A program made the position numbers and the translations under genes. This document shows, one piece after another, positions 42,591 through 64,000 of a stretch of DNA of 64,000 bases; position 1 is the first letter of the stretch; each line of letters begins with the position of its first letter. The notes beneath the pieces are model-generated. The model had not been told where the DNA came from, did no database searches, and saw only the letters and a list, made by a program, of their open reading frames with translations. The DNA comes from Crambe crambe (lineage: Eukaryota > Porifera > Demospongiae > Poecilosclerida > Crambeidae), in contig OZ004585.1 of NCBI GenBank assembly GCA_963924555.1, positions 8,262,556-8,326,555 on the forward strand. The letters are read 5' to 3'.

Positions 42591-43639
42591 AAACAGTATG
42601 TTATCTAAATAACTTAATTATCTCAATAATGTTAATTGGGAAGTTTTCAAGTGATTTTGGAGTGGAACCTCCAAATAATGGACACCCCTCTGTAGAGATC
42701 AGAGGTTGCTCTCTTTATTGGAGTGTATAATAATTAACACTATTCTTGTAATTAATTTTCATAGTGGCAGGAACTATGAATTTGACCACAAGAATTCCCA
42801 GATTTACCACTATTTTTTTACTACTACTATTTGTACACAGCTGATTTTTCAGTATACATTCCTTCCATTATGCTCTCAGGTGCCATCCATTTCAGCTGGA
42901 ACTTCATCAGTTCGTTCCTATTCTGTCTGTAATACTTGGTTTTGGACTGTAGTGTGACCTATCGTTACCTGAAAGTAAACATATCATAGAAAACAGCTGG
43001 TATAGGAAGTGGATAACTATGGCTTCTACATACAGATCGATGCACACAATTATCCCAACCTGTAAAAAATCTAAGATCACTCTGAGGTTTACAATAGATA
43101 CCCTAGGTGTCTATTGAGTCACTCACTGGAGTGATCTACAGAATACAAATCCAGAACAAAATTTATATAGCCTCCTTTCAAGTAGCCCAACTCCAAAGCC
43201 ATTTGAAGGGAGGCTATGTAAATTTTGGTTCTGTTGCTGTAACTGATTAGCTAGATAGCTAATAGTATAAACTGTGTATAGTCTTATGACAACCACAGAT
43301 ACCTGGCCTAGCCACATGATACAGTTGCCTCATTACATCAAAGGTCATATTATTGTCTAACTCTAGTTTTGATCAAATGAGGCTGCTCCTATGATTAAGG
43401 TCAAATGTATTTTTGTTGTTGTTATTGTTGTTGTTTTGATTGACAGGAATGAGCCACCCCTCTAATCAGAACAGATTTTTTGGGAGCCAAATAATTTTAG
43501 AGAAGAGTTAATGCATGCAGATCCTTTATTACCTCATCAAACCTTATGATTCAACTTACAGTCACAGCAGCTCTATCATCATCATCTAGACTTGGAGATA
43601 TACAATTGCAAAGATAAATTTGAGGAATCAAGGATCATT

Positions 43640-43945
43640 ACACGATACAGTGGAGCCTCTGATTAACAACAGTGGAGCCTTTGATAAAGGACAACAGTGG
43701 AGCCTCTGATAAAGGACAACAGTGGAGCCTCTGATAAAGGATAACAGTGGAGCCTCTGATAAAGGACAACAGTGGAGCCTTAGATAAAGGACAACAGTGG
43801 AGCCTCTGATAAAGGACAACAGTGGAGCCTCTGATAAAGGACAACAGTGGAGCCTTTAATAAAGGACAACAGTGGAGCCTCTGAGGACAACAGTGGAGCC
43901 TCTGATAAAGGATAACAGTGGAGCCTCTGATAAAGGAAGAGGACA
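43640..43945. repeat. 23-bp minisatellite, about 12 copies
   Basis: cagtggagcctctgataaagg units; homologous to 14519-14690, with more copies here. Confidence 0.95.
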
Positions 43946-44006
43946 AGCAAAGGATAATCTTCTTTCTTTCTTTCTTTCTTTCTTTCTTTGTAGGATAACT
44001 TCTGTA

Positions 44007-44166
44007 TACAGTGGAACTTCTAAATGCGGACACCTTTGGGACCAGTGAAAAGTGTCCTGATTAGAGAGGTGTCCCTATTTCAGGGGTTAAACTTATTGTA
44101 TTGAGACAAGAAAAAGTGTCCTGATTAGAGCATTTCAGGGAGTCCAGATTTAGGGGTTCCACTGTA
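44007..44166. mobile_element. TA-flanked MITE (mariner-like ends)
   Basis: Ends TACAGTGGAAC and GTTCCACTGTA; 160 bp with gtgtcctgattagag repeats. A close relative is at 56184-56358. Confidence 0.75.
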
Positions 44167-44641
44167 ACAATAAAAACCCTCTATACTAACCTCCAAAAGA
44201 AGACAACCTCTCTACAAAGGACAAAAGGCTGGGTCTCAAGTGTGTCCATTAATAATTTTGGAGGTCCAAGGTGGGTACCTCATATTTAGCGAGTAGGCCT
44301 TTATTTGCTAATATAAGCACACGCTAATAATAAAATTTCGTATAATTAGAAGTTGAACAAAACAGTAGGCTCTAGCTCCTGGCAGAGTTAGTTAGCTAGC
44401 TAGATCGCTGTTATCTTCATCAGAGTCTGTTTCAGATACTTCATCATCATCTAATTTCATGGACTCAAGAATGGCAGCAGTAGGGGAAAGGCAGGAGTGG
44501 CAGGTGTGATAGATGGAAGTATCACTATTCCCAATGAAGCTCGCAATGAAGATCCTTTTTGTTCAATCTACAAAATCTAACTCTCCAATATCCTTTTGAG
44601 ATACTCTATATCCTTTCAGAAAGTAAACATCTGTTCAAATT

Positions 44642-44657
44642 GGGGGGGGGGGGGGGG
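44642..44657. repeat. Poly-G tract
   Basis: G16 in a gene 4 intron. Confidence 0.9.
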
Positions 44658-46009
44658 AGTATCCCCTTAAACCGTTAAAATTAGTAGCCGCCAATAATAC
44701 CCACCTTAAGGTACTGTTCACATGGTGAACTTCCATTCATTAATGAATAGGCCTCTGATAAGATAAATTTCCTTGGACATTACCAATATCCTTTTGAGAT
44801 ATCCTAGCTATATCCTTTCAGAAAGTAAACATCTGTTCAAATTTGGGGGCAATTCCTACAAATGACAGTTATTGACATGAAGCAGGTAATTATGATGAGG
44901 GGGGATTCCTACAAATGCAATGAGGAAATGAGGTCAGATTAGAGGATAACCATGTCCTGAGGTCATCCATGTTCTGCTATAACTTATAAGTAAGGGGATG
45001 AGAAATCTCATCATGACTTTGTATGCCAAGCAGACAATTAGCCTCTATGTAGCTAGGGATGCCCCCATAATAAACATGCATGTTTTAATCCCATCAGCCA
45101 GAGGGGAGTGAACCACATGCAAGGCATTATTACATCATACATGTACCCAATTTCCTACATCATTTATGTCACACATTTGTCCTCCAACATGGACAGTTAC
45201 TTCACTCAGATCCACTGATCTCCAGTTTTGTCCCTGTATAAAATTCATTGTAATAATAATACATAGCTAGTGATTAAAGTCCATCATGAGCTATACGTAC
45301 TTCTACACTGGCCATCTCAAGAATCATTATAAATTAGAATAAGGACACAATACATGATAGGAATCAACCCATAACTAGCCAATCACTGCATGGTCATTAT
45401 TTCTAGGAAAATTATATTATAGCCACCTAATCATACATGCATGGTCATTTGACATCCAAACACTCGTACCCAGGCCCACTTATTTTCTCCTGCTCTGCAA
45501 AAAAAAAAAGAAAGTGAACCTGCATTATATAGGTGTCAGTTTTTGTTTATATAAGTATGACCAATCAACTCAGATTCTCCATTTTTTTGACTCAAAGACT
45601 GGCTGTAGTATACGAAGACTGTTTGTTTAAACTCACAATTATTCTGACATAGTCTTATGATTCTTTGACCACTTTTTCTGTTACCAACAAGAGTCCCATT
45701 GGGTTAGGTCTCACAGACAGTTGGGGGGAAGGGTACTAGCTATGTCCATAAGATTGGTCAATCTGGGAGCATAGCCTCCACTTTTTGTTTTGGAAATCAG
45801 AATCAGGGGGAAACTACGCCCACCAATTAATAGGTGCACTGCCCACTATGAATATCATTAAATGGCTGCGTAAATTGAATTGTGAGTTAAATGTGACTTT
45901 TTTGTTTGGCTAGAGATGTAGCTTTTTACATTGAGAAGTATGAGGATCACTTGACAGAGGAGGTGTTCCAAGGTCTTCACATTCAGCCATCAACAGAGAG
46001 CTTACCATA

Positions 46010-46302
46010 CAGTGGAGTAGGAAGTGGGGGGGGGGGGGGGGGGGGGCCAGTGGCCCCCCAATATTTTATAAGGGGGGCCGGGCCTCCCCAATAAAACAGA
46101 AGAAATAATACTAGCAGTGTGTAATTAACAACTTAGCTACAACAATGAATGTACACATTCCATGCATCTTTTGTCTATTTTAACATCATGCTGCAGTATT
46201 ATATCATAACTAAGTGAGTTAGTAGCTACAGTCTAGTAGTCCAGGTGGCTGCCCCCCCCCCCCCCCCCCCCCCCCAATATTTTTTAGCTTCCTACTCCAC
46301 TG
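46010..46302. mobile_element. MITE with CAGTGGAGTAGGAAG ends and poly-G/poly-C arms
   Basis: Flanked by CCATA (46005-46009 and 46303-46307). The empty site is in gene 2 near 16331 (cttaccatagattg). Just inside the ends are G21 (46026-46046) and C24 (46252-46275), so the arms can pair strongly. Confidence 0.9.
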
Positions 46303-46904
46303 CCATAGATTGTCAAACAAAAGTAGCTAACTGTAGCATGCATGCAGCACATGTGCATATAATTAATAATAATGTCATGTCATGTAATTTTAACATTATG
46401 TGTAGTGCAGTTGTAGAGCAGTCTGGTTCAGCAGACTGCTGAGCTGAGCTGTCTAGTAGCCACTAAAGTGCAGGAATCATTCTGGGAAAAGGAGTATTTG
46501 ATAGATTGCAGCAACATTTAAATTGATGGACATTCCTTGTAATATACATTCTCTTCATTCCGTAGCTACTTACTATTACTTACTTCACTTGATAGCTACT
46601 GTGATCAAATCTCCTCTAACTTTCTCTAACCAAATAATGAATTATAACATTGTAGCTAGTGACAACTACTTTGGCTCTAATTATAAGAGGTAAACTCACG
46701 AGCACTCCAAATTATGGTGAACCGAATACGCTGGACTACATCAAAGTCTCTGCCAGTGAAGTTGAGTTTTATTCCTCCACTAATAATTTGTATGAAAGGG
46801 AAAAAATTTCTGCTAAATAAAAAGGCTATGTAGTGTTAGTCGCTCTGTACTTTTACCTATAGCAGTTTCTGTGAACAAACATCAAAATTATGCTGCCTTC
46901 AATA

Positions 46905-46992
46905 TAAATAATCCCTACATCACTGCCTGCTTTAATTGTTCATGTCAGTGTAAAAGTTCTGCTTGGTTTAGGCAGTGATGTAGGGATTATTA
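46905..46992. repeat. Short palindrome
   Basis: aataatccctacatcactgc pairs with gcagtgatgtagggattatt over a short loop. Confidence 0.8.
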
Positions 46993-47029
46993 CATAGAGA
47001 GTGCAGTAACATCAAGTTATCATCAATTC

Positions 47030-47830
47030 ATTGCCTACTTCCATGTAAAGTTCAAGGCTATAGGGCTATACTTAATGCAACAGATGTCCTCTAATCAAAT
47101 TTAGAAGTGACGTAATTAGTAGCTATAATCACTACAAACAACCCAAAAGATGATTTCATTTTATAGTGGAATCTCTAATCAAAGGACACTTCATCAAAGG
47201 TGGTGGTTATTACTCTAATGTGGGATTGCATATTGAGGTTGGAGAGATGTAAAAACTGGATTCGGTCTGTATGCAAACTGAGCTCCAAAACTCTAAACTA
47301 TCTGGTTGTCAAATTGCAGAATCAATGGGAAGTAGTTAGAGGGTTCTGGTGCTCGGTTACTAATGTAGATTATTACCTCAGCGTTCCTTGTCCTGTAACA
47401 AACATGCAAACAAACAAACAAATAAACAACATACAAACAAGTAAACAATAGAGGACCCCCATGATTTCAAATGAATGGTGTGGCACTACACCATTAATTT
47501 CCAGCATTACACATACTTTCAATGGGATTACATGTATAGGAAATGTGTTGCTTTTGTGAATTCCTAGAGACTAATTACGTATTTAGCATGCAACTATTTC
47601 GAGGTTAAAGTTACATTTGCTTACAGCCAATCCAGAATTAATTTCATGTGCCACAAAGAAAATTTATTACATGAAAATTACTTAGCTACATGTACCCTAC
47701 AACATGGGGTGCCATCTGTATAATTATGATAAGCATAATGGGCACCTTTTATATATGATACCTGGGATGGTTGGCATGGTAATTATCATATAGTTTTCCT
47801 ATGTAATTCACCCTTTACCAAATTTAAGTA
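47030..47830. other. Gene 4 intron, no gene seen
   Basis: AT-rich, with an ACAAACAAAC-like microsatellite near 47400-47450. A short plus-strand frame at 47200-47451 has no recognisable features. Confidence 0.4.
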
Positions 47831-47841
47831 TAACTCACATA

Positions 47842-47906
47842 AGTCTGGCGTGCGCGTAGTAGCAACCCTTACCAACCCAAGGTAAGGGTCGCCGCTACGC
47901 CAGACT
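47842..47906. repeat. Hairpin element
   Basis: agtctggcgt and ggtaagggtcgccgctacgc with cagact pair around ccaacccaa. Arms recur at 36155-36215 and 1905-1930. Confidence 0.8.
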
Positions 47907-49224
47907 AAACTCACATTATAGTGCACTGCAGTTCCAATAACTCCATTGCATTAAACCAAGTGCCACTGATCACCAGCCAAGTGCCTCCGGCTATGGGACC
48001 AAACCTGGGATGTACACCGCTCACAAGGCCCCAGTGAGACCTGTCTAATCAGACCACCCTGTAATGAGACCACCTCTCTATTAAGATCACTCCACCATGT
48101 CCCAACAGTACCTATTCCAGCTACAGTGAAATCTGTCTAATCAGACCACCCTCTAATCAGACCACCACTCCACATGTCCCAACAGCTTTGACCTATACTA
48201 AAGAGACAACCCCACTTGTTTCAACCATATAATATCATTGTAGACGGACATGAAATGTATGTTGTTACTGTAGCTAGTAGCTATTTTGTGCAATCACAAA
48301 TTCAAAGCTTACGAAGGGATGGTGTTTCGTGGATTTCTGGTGGTGATGTTAGGGTTGCTTCTGTACTCAAATGACACATTAGTCTCACTGATGGTCTGGA
48401 CATCAATTCGCACCACCAGTGGAGTAGGAGAGGAGGAAGGGGAGGAGGTGTTAGTGCTGGTACAAGTTATCTGAGTGGAAGTCTTCACTCTGAAATTGTG
48501 CAGTGATAAACACTAACAAACTGCAAGCCACAAACTCAAAGACTCACATGTCTCTGCATTCAAGTCGCCTTGCTTCATCTAGTGTTATTCTTGTGGAGGT
48601 TCCAATGTCCAATCCAGTGCCATTGATAGTCAACTTAGCTACTATGGGGACAAATCCTGGCTCCACATGCACTGCTCACTGTAGGCACCACTGCCGTGAA
48701 ACCATCCAGTCTGCCTGTGCTTATTCCTGTATCTCTCACGAGATTAACCTCCACTCTTTGTGCTCCTTCTCCCATTCCTGATCCAGTCCGACAAAGGACC
48801 TGCATTCCAGAGATGTAGTCCATGTTGAGTGGAGTACAGTCCACTCTTCCAACAGTTATATTGTTAGCTACCAGCTTCCAAATTCCACACCTATAGGTCT
48901 CTTCCTCTAATGATAAGGATGGTCCCTCCATTAGGAAGGTCAGAGGAAGGGGAGAACCCTGTAATCACAGGAGCTGGACACTGTTCTCCAATAACAATGA
49001 AAGAATTAGAAGGCACAGACTGTCTGCACTCCTCTGAAATGGAGCACATCATAACATGCATGTGTTGTGGACTCAGCTAGATGTGGGTGCATGGGGGGGA
49101 CACAACTATATATCACAGAATGTTGGTGACACCCTCCCCTATTAGCTACAACCATTAATGAAGCACAGTGCCTTGTGCTTTTTGATTATTGCACATGTAT
49201 GATTTTATCATATGTCCATGGTGG

Positions 49225-49650
49225 TCAACTCATGCTCATGGTGGTTTTTCGCATGGAGACTCAGAGTATTCATATTTTATCATCTCCAATAGCTACACAT
49301 GATGCTTCAGGGTCTGAAATAATAACGAGAGCATGCAACTGAAGGTGAGAACTTTAGTGAATTATATGAAGAAGAGTTCATCTGTGGAGCAAAGACTTAT
49401 CCTGCTTCACATGACATGCATCTCTTGACCGGATAACTAGTTGAAGACTTTTTCACAGGATCTCCAGGAACAACAGTTGTAATATCCAGGGGCTGTCGAA
49501 CTTTGCAAGGACTCCAGTGCAATCCGTTATGTACCATTAAGTTAGCAGATATTGATAGAGCTATGTCAAGGAGATTCAACGTGTGTTCAGAAGGAAGAGG
49601 AAAAATCTTTCCGGATCGAGTCAAGAGTGTCACAGCTTTGAGGTATGATA
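49225..49650 (+). pseudogene. Inverted half of the sema exon (gene 4)
   Basis: On the plus strand, with small indels, the second half of sema exon 1 is readable ([15 protein letters not shown], then [11 protein letters not shown] and SEGRGKIFP) followed by its intron. It faces the first half of the same exon on the minus strand (49760-50140). The breakpoint lies between 49745 and 49760. Confidence 0.85.
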
Positions 49651-49759
49651 ATTTGCAGCTCTGACCTTTGTCAGTCTTGCATGCTGACCAATCATCTGCC
49701 ACTAAACTGATTGGCCAGTTTGCAACGCTGACAAACTTCAAAGTGACAAGGAACTTATC

Positions 49760-50140
49760 ATGCATGATATTGACGTTGTCCAAAATTCCATCGCTTCGAT
49801 AGAAGTCTTGGTAGAATGTAATAGCTCTTGAGAACAATCTTCAGCAATACAATATTGTTTTAAAGAGATGGATCTTGGCTGCGCAATTCCAAGGTAATAT
49901 GTATCATCTGCTGTGAACATGCCCGCATTAACTCTATCATTTCTAGCTGCATTCTGTGCAAATGATTCAACGCTGAGTGGTTCACTAAAGTCAGAAGTGT
50001 TGTAGATCATGCATGAACGGGAGTCTACAGAGCACAACACTATAAATTGCTTCTCCCTCGAATCAAGGGACAAAAACTGAGATGAAGTGAAGATTACATC
50101 TTGCTTCGGAACTGACAGATCAGAATGATCCAGCTGAATG
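49760..50140 (-). pseudogene. First half of the sema exon (gene 4)
   Basis: Minus strand, [16 protein letters not shown] through SIEAM, with a short internal deletion after FTSSQF. The signal peptide end is lost and replaced by unrelated sequence. Confidence 0.8.
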
Positions 50141-50280
50141 AGCCTAAAAAGCTTCTGAATGTAATACTCCCAAAGTTTCAAATAAACGGTACTATTGTTA
50201 CTGTCATTATTGCTTGTTTGTTGCATGAAAATGTGAACAGTTATTACAACTGTTCATAGTTTAGTTACGAAAATTGTTAC

Positions 50281-50444
50281 ATCTTGGCACACAGGATTCC
50301 ATGCCCCATTGATGCAGATCTCGATTCTACCAACAGCCAAATCAAAATCAATGTAGAAGGTGCCATCCATTCTTCCATCCAGGTCGGAATAATAATCAGA
50401 CTCATCCCCTATGATAATTCTAGCCGTGTAATTTTCACACACAT
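50281..50444 (-). CDS. SRCR-like domain exon
   Basis: The 164-nt exon has an aggcag acceptor and gtaaca donor. It reads CENYTARIIIGDESDYYSD then VGRIEICINGAWNPVCQD, close to the G-R-(I/V)-E-(I/V)-C-x-x-G-x-W-x-x-(V)-C-x-D core of scavenger receptor cysteine-rich domains. Only the first half of the domain is here; no partner exon was found. It sits upstream of the decayed sema of gene 4, so either gene 4 once had an SRCR domain or this is a stray exon. Confidence 0.55.
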
Positions 50445-50956
50445 CTGCCTATTAAAATATATCACGTGTAAATGGATACTAAAGATCTGGGACACAGCCC
50501 TGGACTTTGGCCAAAGAGGTACCAAGGCAATACAGTCAATGACCAGACCTGTATGTGGCAGCAGCCTATGCAATCAGTCAATTCCAGAGTCTACCTCTTA
50601 TTTCGATCACTATGTGAATGAACACATCCAAGGATAAGAGATGACCAAGGAAGATGTCAAAAAGACCCCTCCCTGGACCTTGCACCTGTTTTCCATACGC
50701 CCACTTGACGGGGGCAGTTTTTTATTTCACTCCTTATTTTTATTTCACTCCTATCTGTTTCTGCCCCTGCGGCTTATTCAAAAGATAGATTGAATTGATG
50801 TCAATTGATTAACTGTTTGGATGGTGAAAGTGTGTTATAACTGATCTTCTTGTCATTGAGAACTTCACATGCTCGATCAACAAATGATAAGTGGAATTAT
50901 GCTTCGATGATTCAAGATTCCCAATAATACAAGTATACTTATAGTTAATAGCTGTA

Positions 50957-51032
50957 AACTAGTTTAAACTAAGTAACTAACTAGTAAACTAAGTAACTAA
51001 CTAGTAAACTAAGTAACTAACTAGTAAACTAA
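50957..51032. repeat. 20-bp tandem repeat (ctagtaaactaagtaactaa)
   Basis: About 3.5 copies. Confidence 0.9.
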
Positions 51033-51639
51033 GCTTTCTGGCCCTGTGCATTTGATGCTAGTGAAGTTACTAACTACGTTAAGCATAAAAGATGTTTATA
51101 TAGCTCAGGCTATGCTTGAATTGGATTCTCATGCTAGGTATATACCTATTATTCAATTTTCTTTATTTCCTGGTGTGTAGTTTGAAAGGTAAAATTCTCT
51201 TTCTGCATCTCAGGAAGGTTAGATGAGCAGTGCTGCTCTGCAGCTGCTAGATTATCAATTTGATGTGTCATGCATGAAAAAATCTATTAAAAATGTCACT
51301 TAATATTACTTCCTTGTACGTATGCTTAGAATCTCAAATCTTCAGCATTATTCCTGGATTCTCCATACACGCGCAGGCGCCACTAATCAACACAGCCTCA
51401 CTTCAGGGAGAGTCTAGCTACTACTGTATGGTCCATTAATGCAGTTTGCATAACTAACTATTAGTAAGTCCTTAACAATATAATTTGCTAGCTAATCAAA
51501 ACTTTTGACTACCAACACCTCCCAGAATCTTCATACCACAGTTATTATGGGTGAGAGCCTGACTAGTGAGAGTATTTGCAAGACCAATGCACAAAACACT
51601 GCTAGCTACACCTCTGCTAGTCTGCTAGACAAAACAGGC

Positions 51640-52195
51640 TGGGGTCCCTATATTATTTAGGGACGGGGATCCCATATCTACATAGATTTGGGGGGGTCCC
51701 TAAAAAATAGGGGGATCCCAAAATTTTAACACCTGGAATCATTCCATTCCACAGAATAGTGAGGCTCTTTTTCATTATAAACTGCATGCATCATGGGTGG
51801 CGGAACCCAGTGTCATAGGGTGGAATGTCCCCCTCTTAGAATGACCCGAGGGTCATTTTACCCTGACCTGGGGTCACTTTAACCTAGGCTGGAATGATCC
51901 CCCCTGGGTCACTCAGCCCTAGGGTATATTGACCCCTCTAGGATGTAGTGGCCCCCCTAGGTCACTTTGGGGGTCACTATACCCTGGGGGTCACTACACC
52001 CTCCGGTGGAATGTCCCCCTCTTAGAATGACCCGGGGGTCATTTTACCCTAGGGCCTAGGGTGAAGTGACCTGGGGTCACTCTAACCTAGGCTGGAATGA
52101 CCCTCTGGGTCACTCGAGTAGGGCATATTGACCCCTCTAGACCCCCCGGCTGGGTCACTTTGTCCTTGGGTATAATGATCCCTCCCTCCCCGTCC
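51640..52195. repeat. GC-rich array of gggtcact/accct motifs
   Basis: Imperfect units of 30-70 bp combining gggtcac, ttaccct and ggaatgaccc, in a region far richer in G/C than its surroundings. Many units contain short palindromes (ccctaggg). No reading frame. Confidence 0.7.
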
Positions 52196-52199
52196 CTAT

Positions 52200-53470
52200 A
52201 CATAGGATGTGGAATTAGGCAATCAAATCATGATTATTAAATTACTTTGGTGAACATCAAAACCACTCAATACTTTTTTTCTTCCATGCTGCTGCTGCTG
52301 CTGTGACACATTGCTTATGAAACCACTCTTGGCATGAGCTGCAACTGATATTCAGGTTGCAAAAAATCTCAAAAGATAATTGCTGCCGAACTTGAGCTTT
52401 TTTCTGGTTTTTCTGATGTTATCACCTGATTTTCTAACAGTTGAAAAGATGCTCCCGAAACTTGTGTGATATGATGGATTATCATAACAGAGTGACATTG
52501 CAAAAGCTAAAACATATAGCCCACAATCACTGCCATTACCCTGAATTTTTGCACATTGACGAAACTCCAGTGGAGTAGGAATAGGAAATTTATTGGGTGG
52601 GAACAGTTAATCACAGTAATAGGAACAAATATCAATCCTTCTGTCATTAAATTGAGCATATGCCAGTCAGAAAGCAGTAGTGAAATTGCACATTCATGCA
52701 TGTAATTGCTTGGTGCTTGGTCTTTGCTTTCAATATACTCAAGTTAGCTGTTCATATTATTGGGGGGGGGGGGCAGCGCCCCTCCATCTATAGTATTGGG
52801 GGGCAGTGCCCCCCTGCCCCCCCCCCCCCCCCCCCCCCCCATTCCTACTCCATTGATACAGTATCATATTCTTTTTCTCCAGCAACCACAGCTAGCTAAA
52901 ATATAGTCTCGCAGGCCGATCTTTTACCAAAATAGCAATATCGTCAGTGATAATAATGTATGGAAACTGTTTATAATAAATTAGCCAGAGAAATTGTAAA
53001 GGAATATTATTCAGTGATCACAAAATGCCAAATACTTACCAGATTTTCTATCAGGTATTGTGCATGCTCCTGCATGCAGTGAGCAGTGAGCTGCTAGCTA
53101 TGCCGCGGACATAGCACCACCTCAGGTTTTCTAAGGGAAAACGAGCGCTCTTTCTGCTCAGATTGGTCTAGTCAGAAAGGTCTTTCAGTCAATGCGATGA
53201 GTGAAGTCTCTTTTGACCTGACCACTGAAAAAATGGTTCCACCGCCCATCCCTTAGCAGCACTTCTTAGCCAACCTTCTTCTGTAGCATTTCTCAGCTGG
53301 AAAATTCTTTTATATAGCTAATCAATACACAACAAACCCTTTACCATGCACTAATGCTACAGTATAAATACTAACAAGAATAATAGGGTAAATTTGGGTA
53401 GTAGCTATGCGTGTCCGAATCTTAGGGGAAATTTTTTTTATCTAGTTCTGTAGTTAACTAGCTATAATTC
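52200..53470. other. Intergenic, mostly unassigned
   Basis: Holds the CAGTGGAGTAGG-end MITE at 52568-52855 with G12 and C24 tracts. No gene recognised in the remainder. Confidence 0.4.
52568..52855. mobile_element. MITE with CAGTGGAGTAGGAAT ends
   Basis: Ends CAGTGGAGTAGGAAT and ATTCCTACTCCATTG, with G and C runs inside, as at 46010-46302. No clear target duplication. Confidence 0.65.
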
Positions 53471-53479
53471 TTCAGAACT

Positions 53480-64000
<10,521 letters not shown>

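Larger units (their letters stand above)
41629..50444 (-). pseudogene. Gene 4: decayed and rearranged receptor
   Basis: Exon remnants in order: SRCR-like 50281-50444; part of sema 49760-50140; an inverted sema piece on plus (49225-49650); PSI3/IPT exon about 48553-49045 with frameshifts; 48313-48489; a diverged IPT piece 47925-48030; 46700-46779; about 45650-45720 with an in-frame TAA; about 45147-45233. Kinase pieces follow: 42850-42950 ([17 protein letters not shown]), about 42500-42590, 41900-41985 (YQCWNINLDERPSFEDL), and a tail at 41629-41670. The catalytic-loop exon (HRD) and the DFG part are absent. Kinase exons resemble gene 2, so 2 and 4 are copies of one another. Not functional. Confidence 0.7.

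Noticed and set aside
49397..49837. 146-codon minus-strand frame
   Set aside because: It crosses the inversion breakpoint and mostly reads the antisense of the inverted sema exon.

Overview
The window looks like genomic DNA of an early-branching animal, most likely a demosponge (Amphimedon-like). It is AT-rich and MITE-rich, has small introns with GT-AG ends, and carries tandem receptor tyrosine kinase (RTK) genes with sema, PSI and IPT domains. The organism is inferred; no taxonomic marker gene is present. Almost all single-copy coding signal lies on the minus strand.

The core is a tandem array of one gene family, read right to left. Gene 1 (10950 down to 890, continuing off the left edge) has an intact-looking ectodomain. 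Gene 2 (18480 down to 11421) is a decayed paralogue with a kinase remnant. Gene 3 (38941 down to 19607) is traceable from signal peptide to stop codon. Gene 4 (50444 down to about 41629) is a rearranged, decayed paralogue. Gene 5 (right edge down to 53480) repeats gene 3 but its first exons are off the window. The duplicated unit is therefore one receptor plus one decayed receptor, with a period of about 30-34 kb.

Translating exon by exon and checking splice phases gives this order: signal peptide, sema, PSI, IPT, PSI, IPT, PSI, IPT, further IPTs, transmembrane helix, short juxtamembrane segment, tyrosine kinase with GxGxx[16 protein letters not shown] and a short tail with NTYEEL. The three-PSI/IPT ectodomain is the plexin arrangement, but the inside is a tyrosine kinase, as in Met/Ron, instead of a plexin GAP domain. 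This plexin-Met hybrid is the most interesting object in the window.

Genes 3 and 5 share lesions in the ectodomain (a 4-nt deletion in a probable sema exon and two in-frame stops in the second IPT exon), and gene 3 also has a 1.4-kb nested insertion in a sema exon. Their kinase exons stay fully open and phase-consistent. Genes 2 and 4 are dead kinases (HRD changed to HRN, DFG lost, a 30-bp micro-inversion, frameshifts).

Introns and intergenic DNA are filled with mobile elements. They include a hAT transposon with a perfect 8-bp target duplication and an empty site in the paralogue, several 5-bp-duplication MITEs, long palindromes, a 4.3-kb inverted-repeat-bounded segment with a RecQ-like fragment, a broken ORF with a FEN1-like nuclease domain plus a CXC domain, several minisatellites and long GA and G tracts. 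A 200-bp assembly gap lies at 1099-1298.
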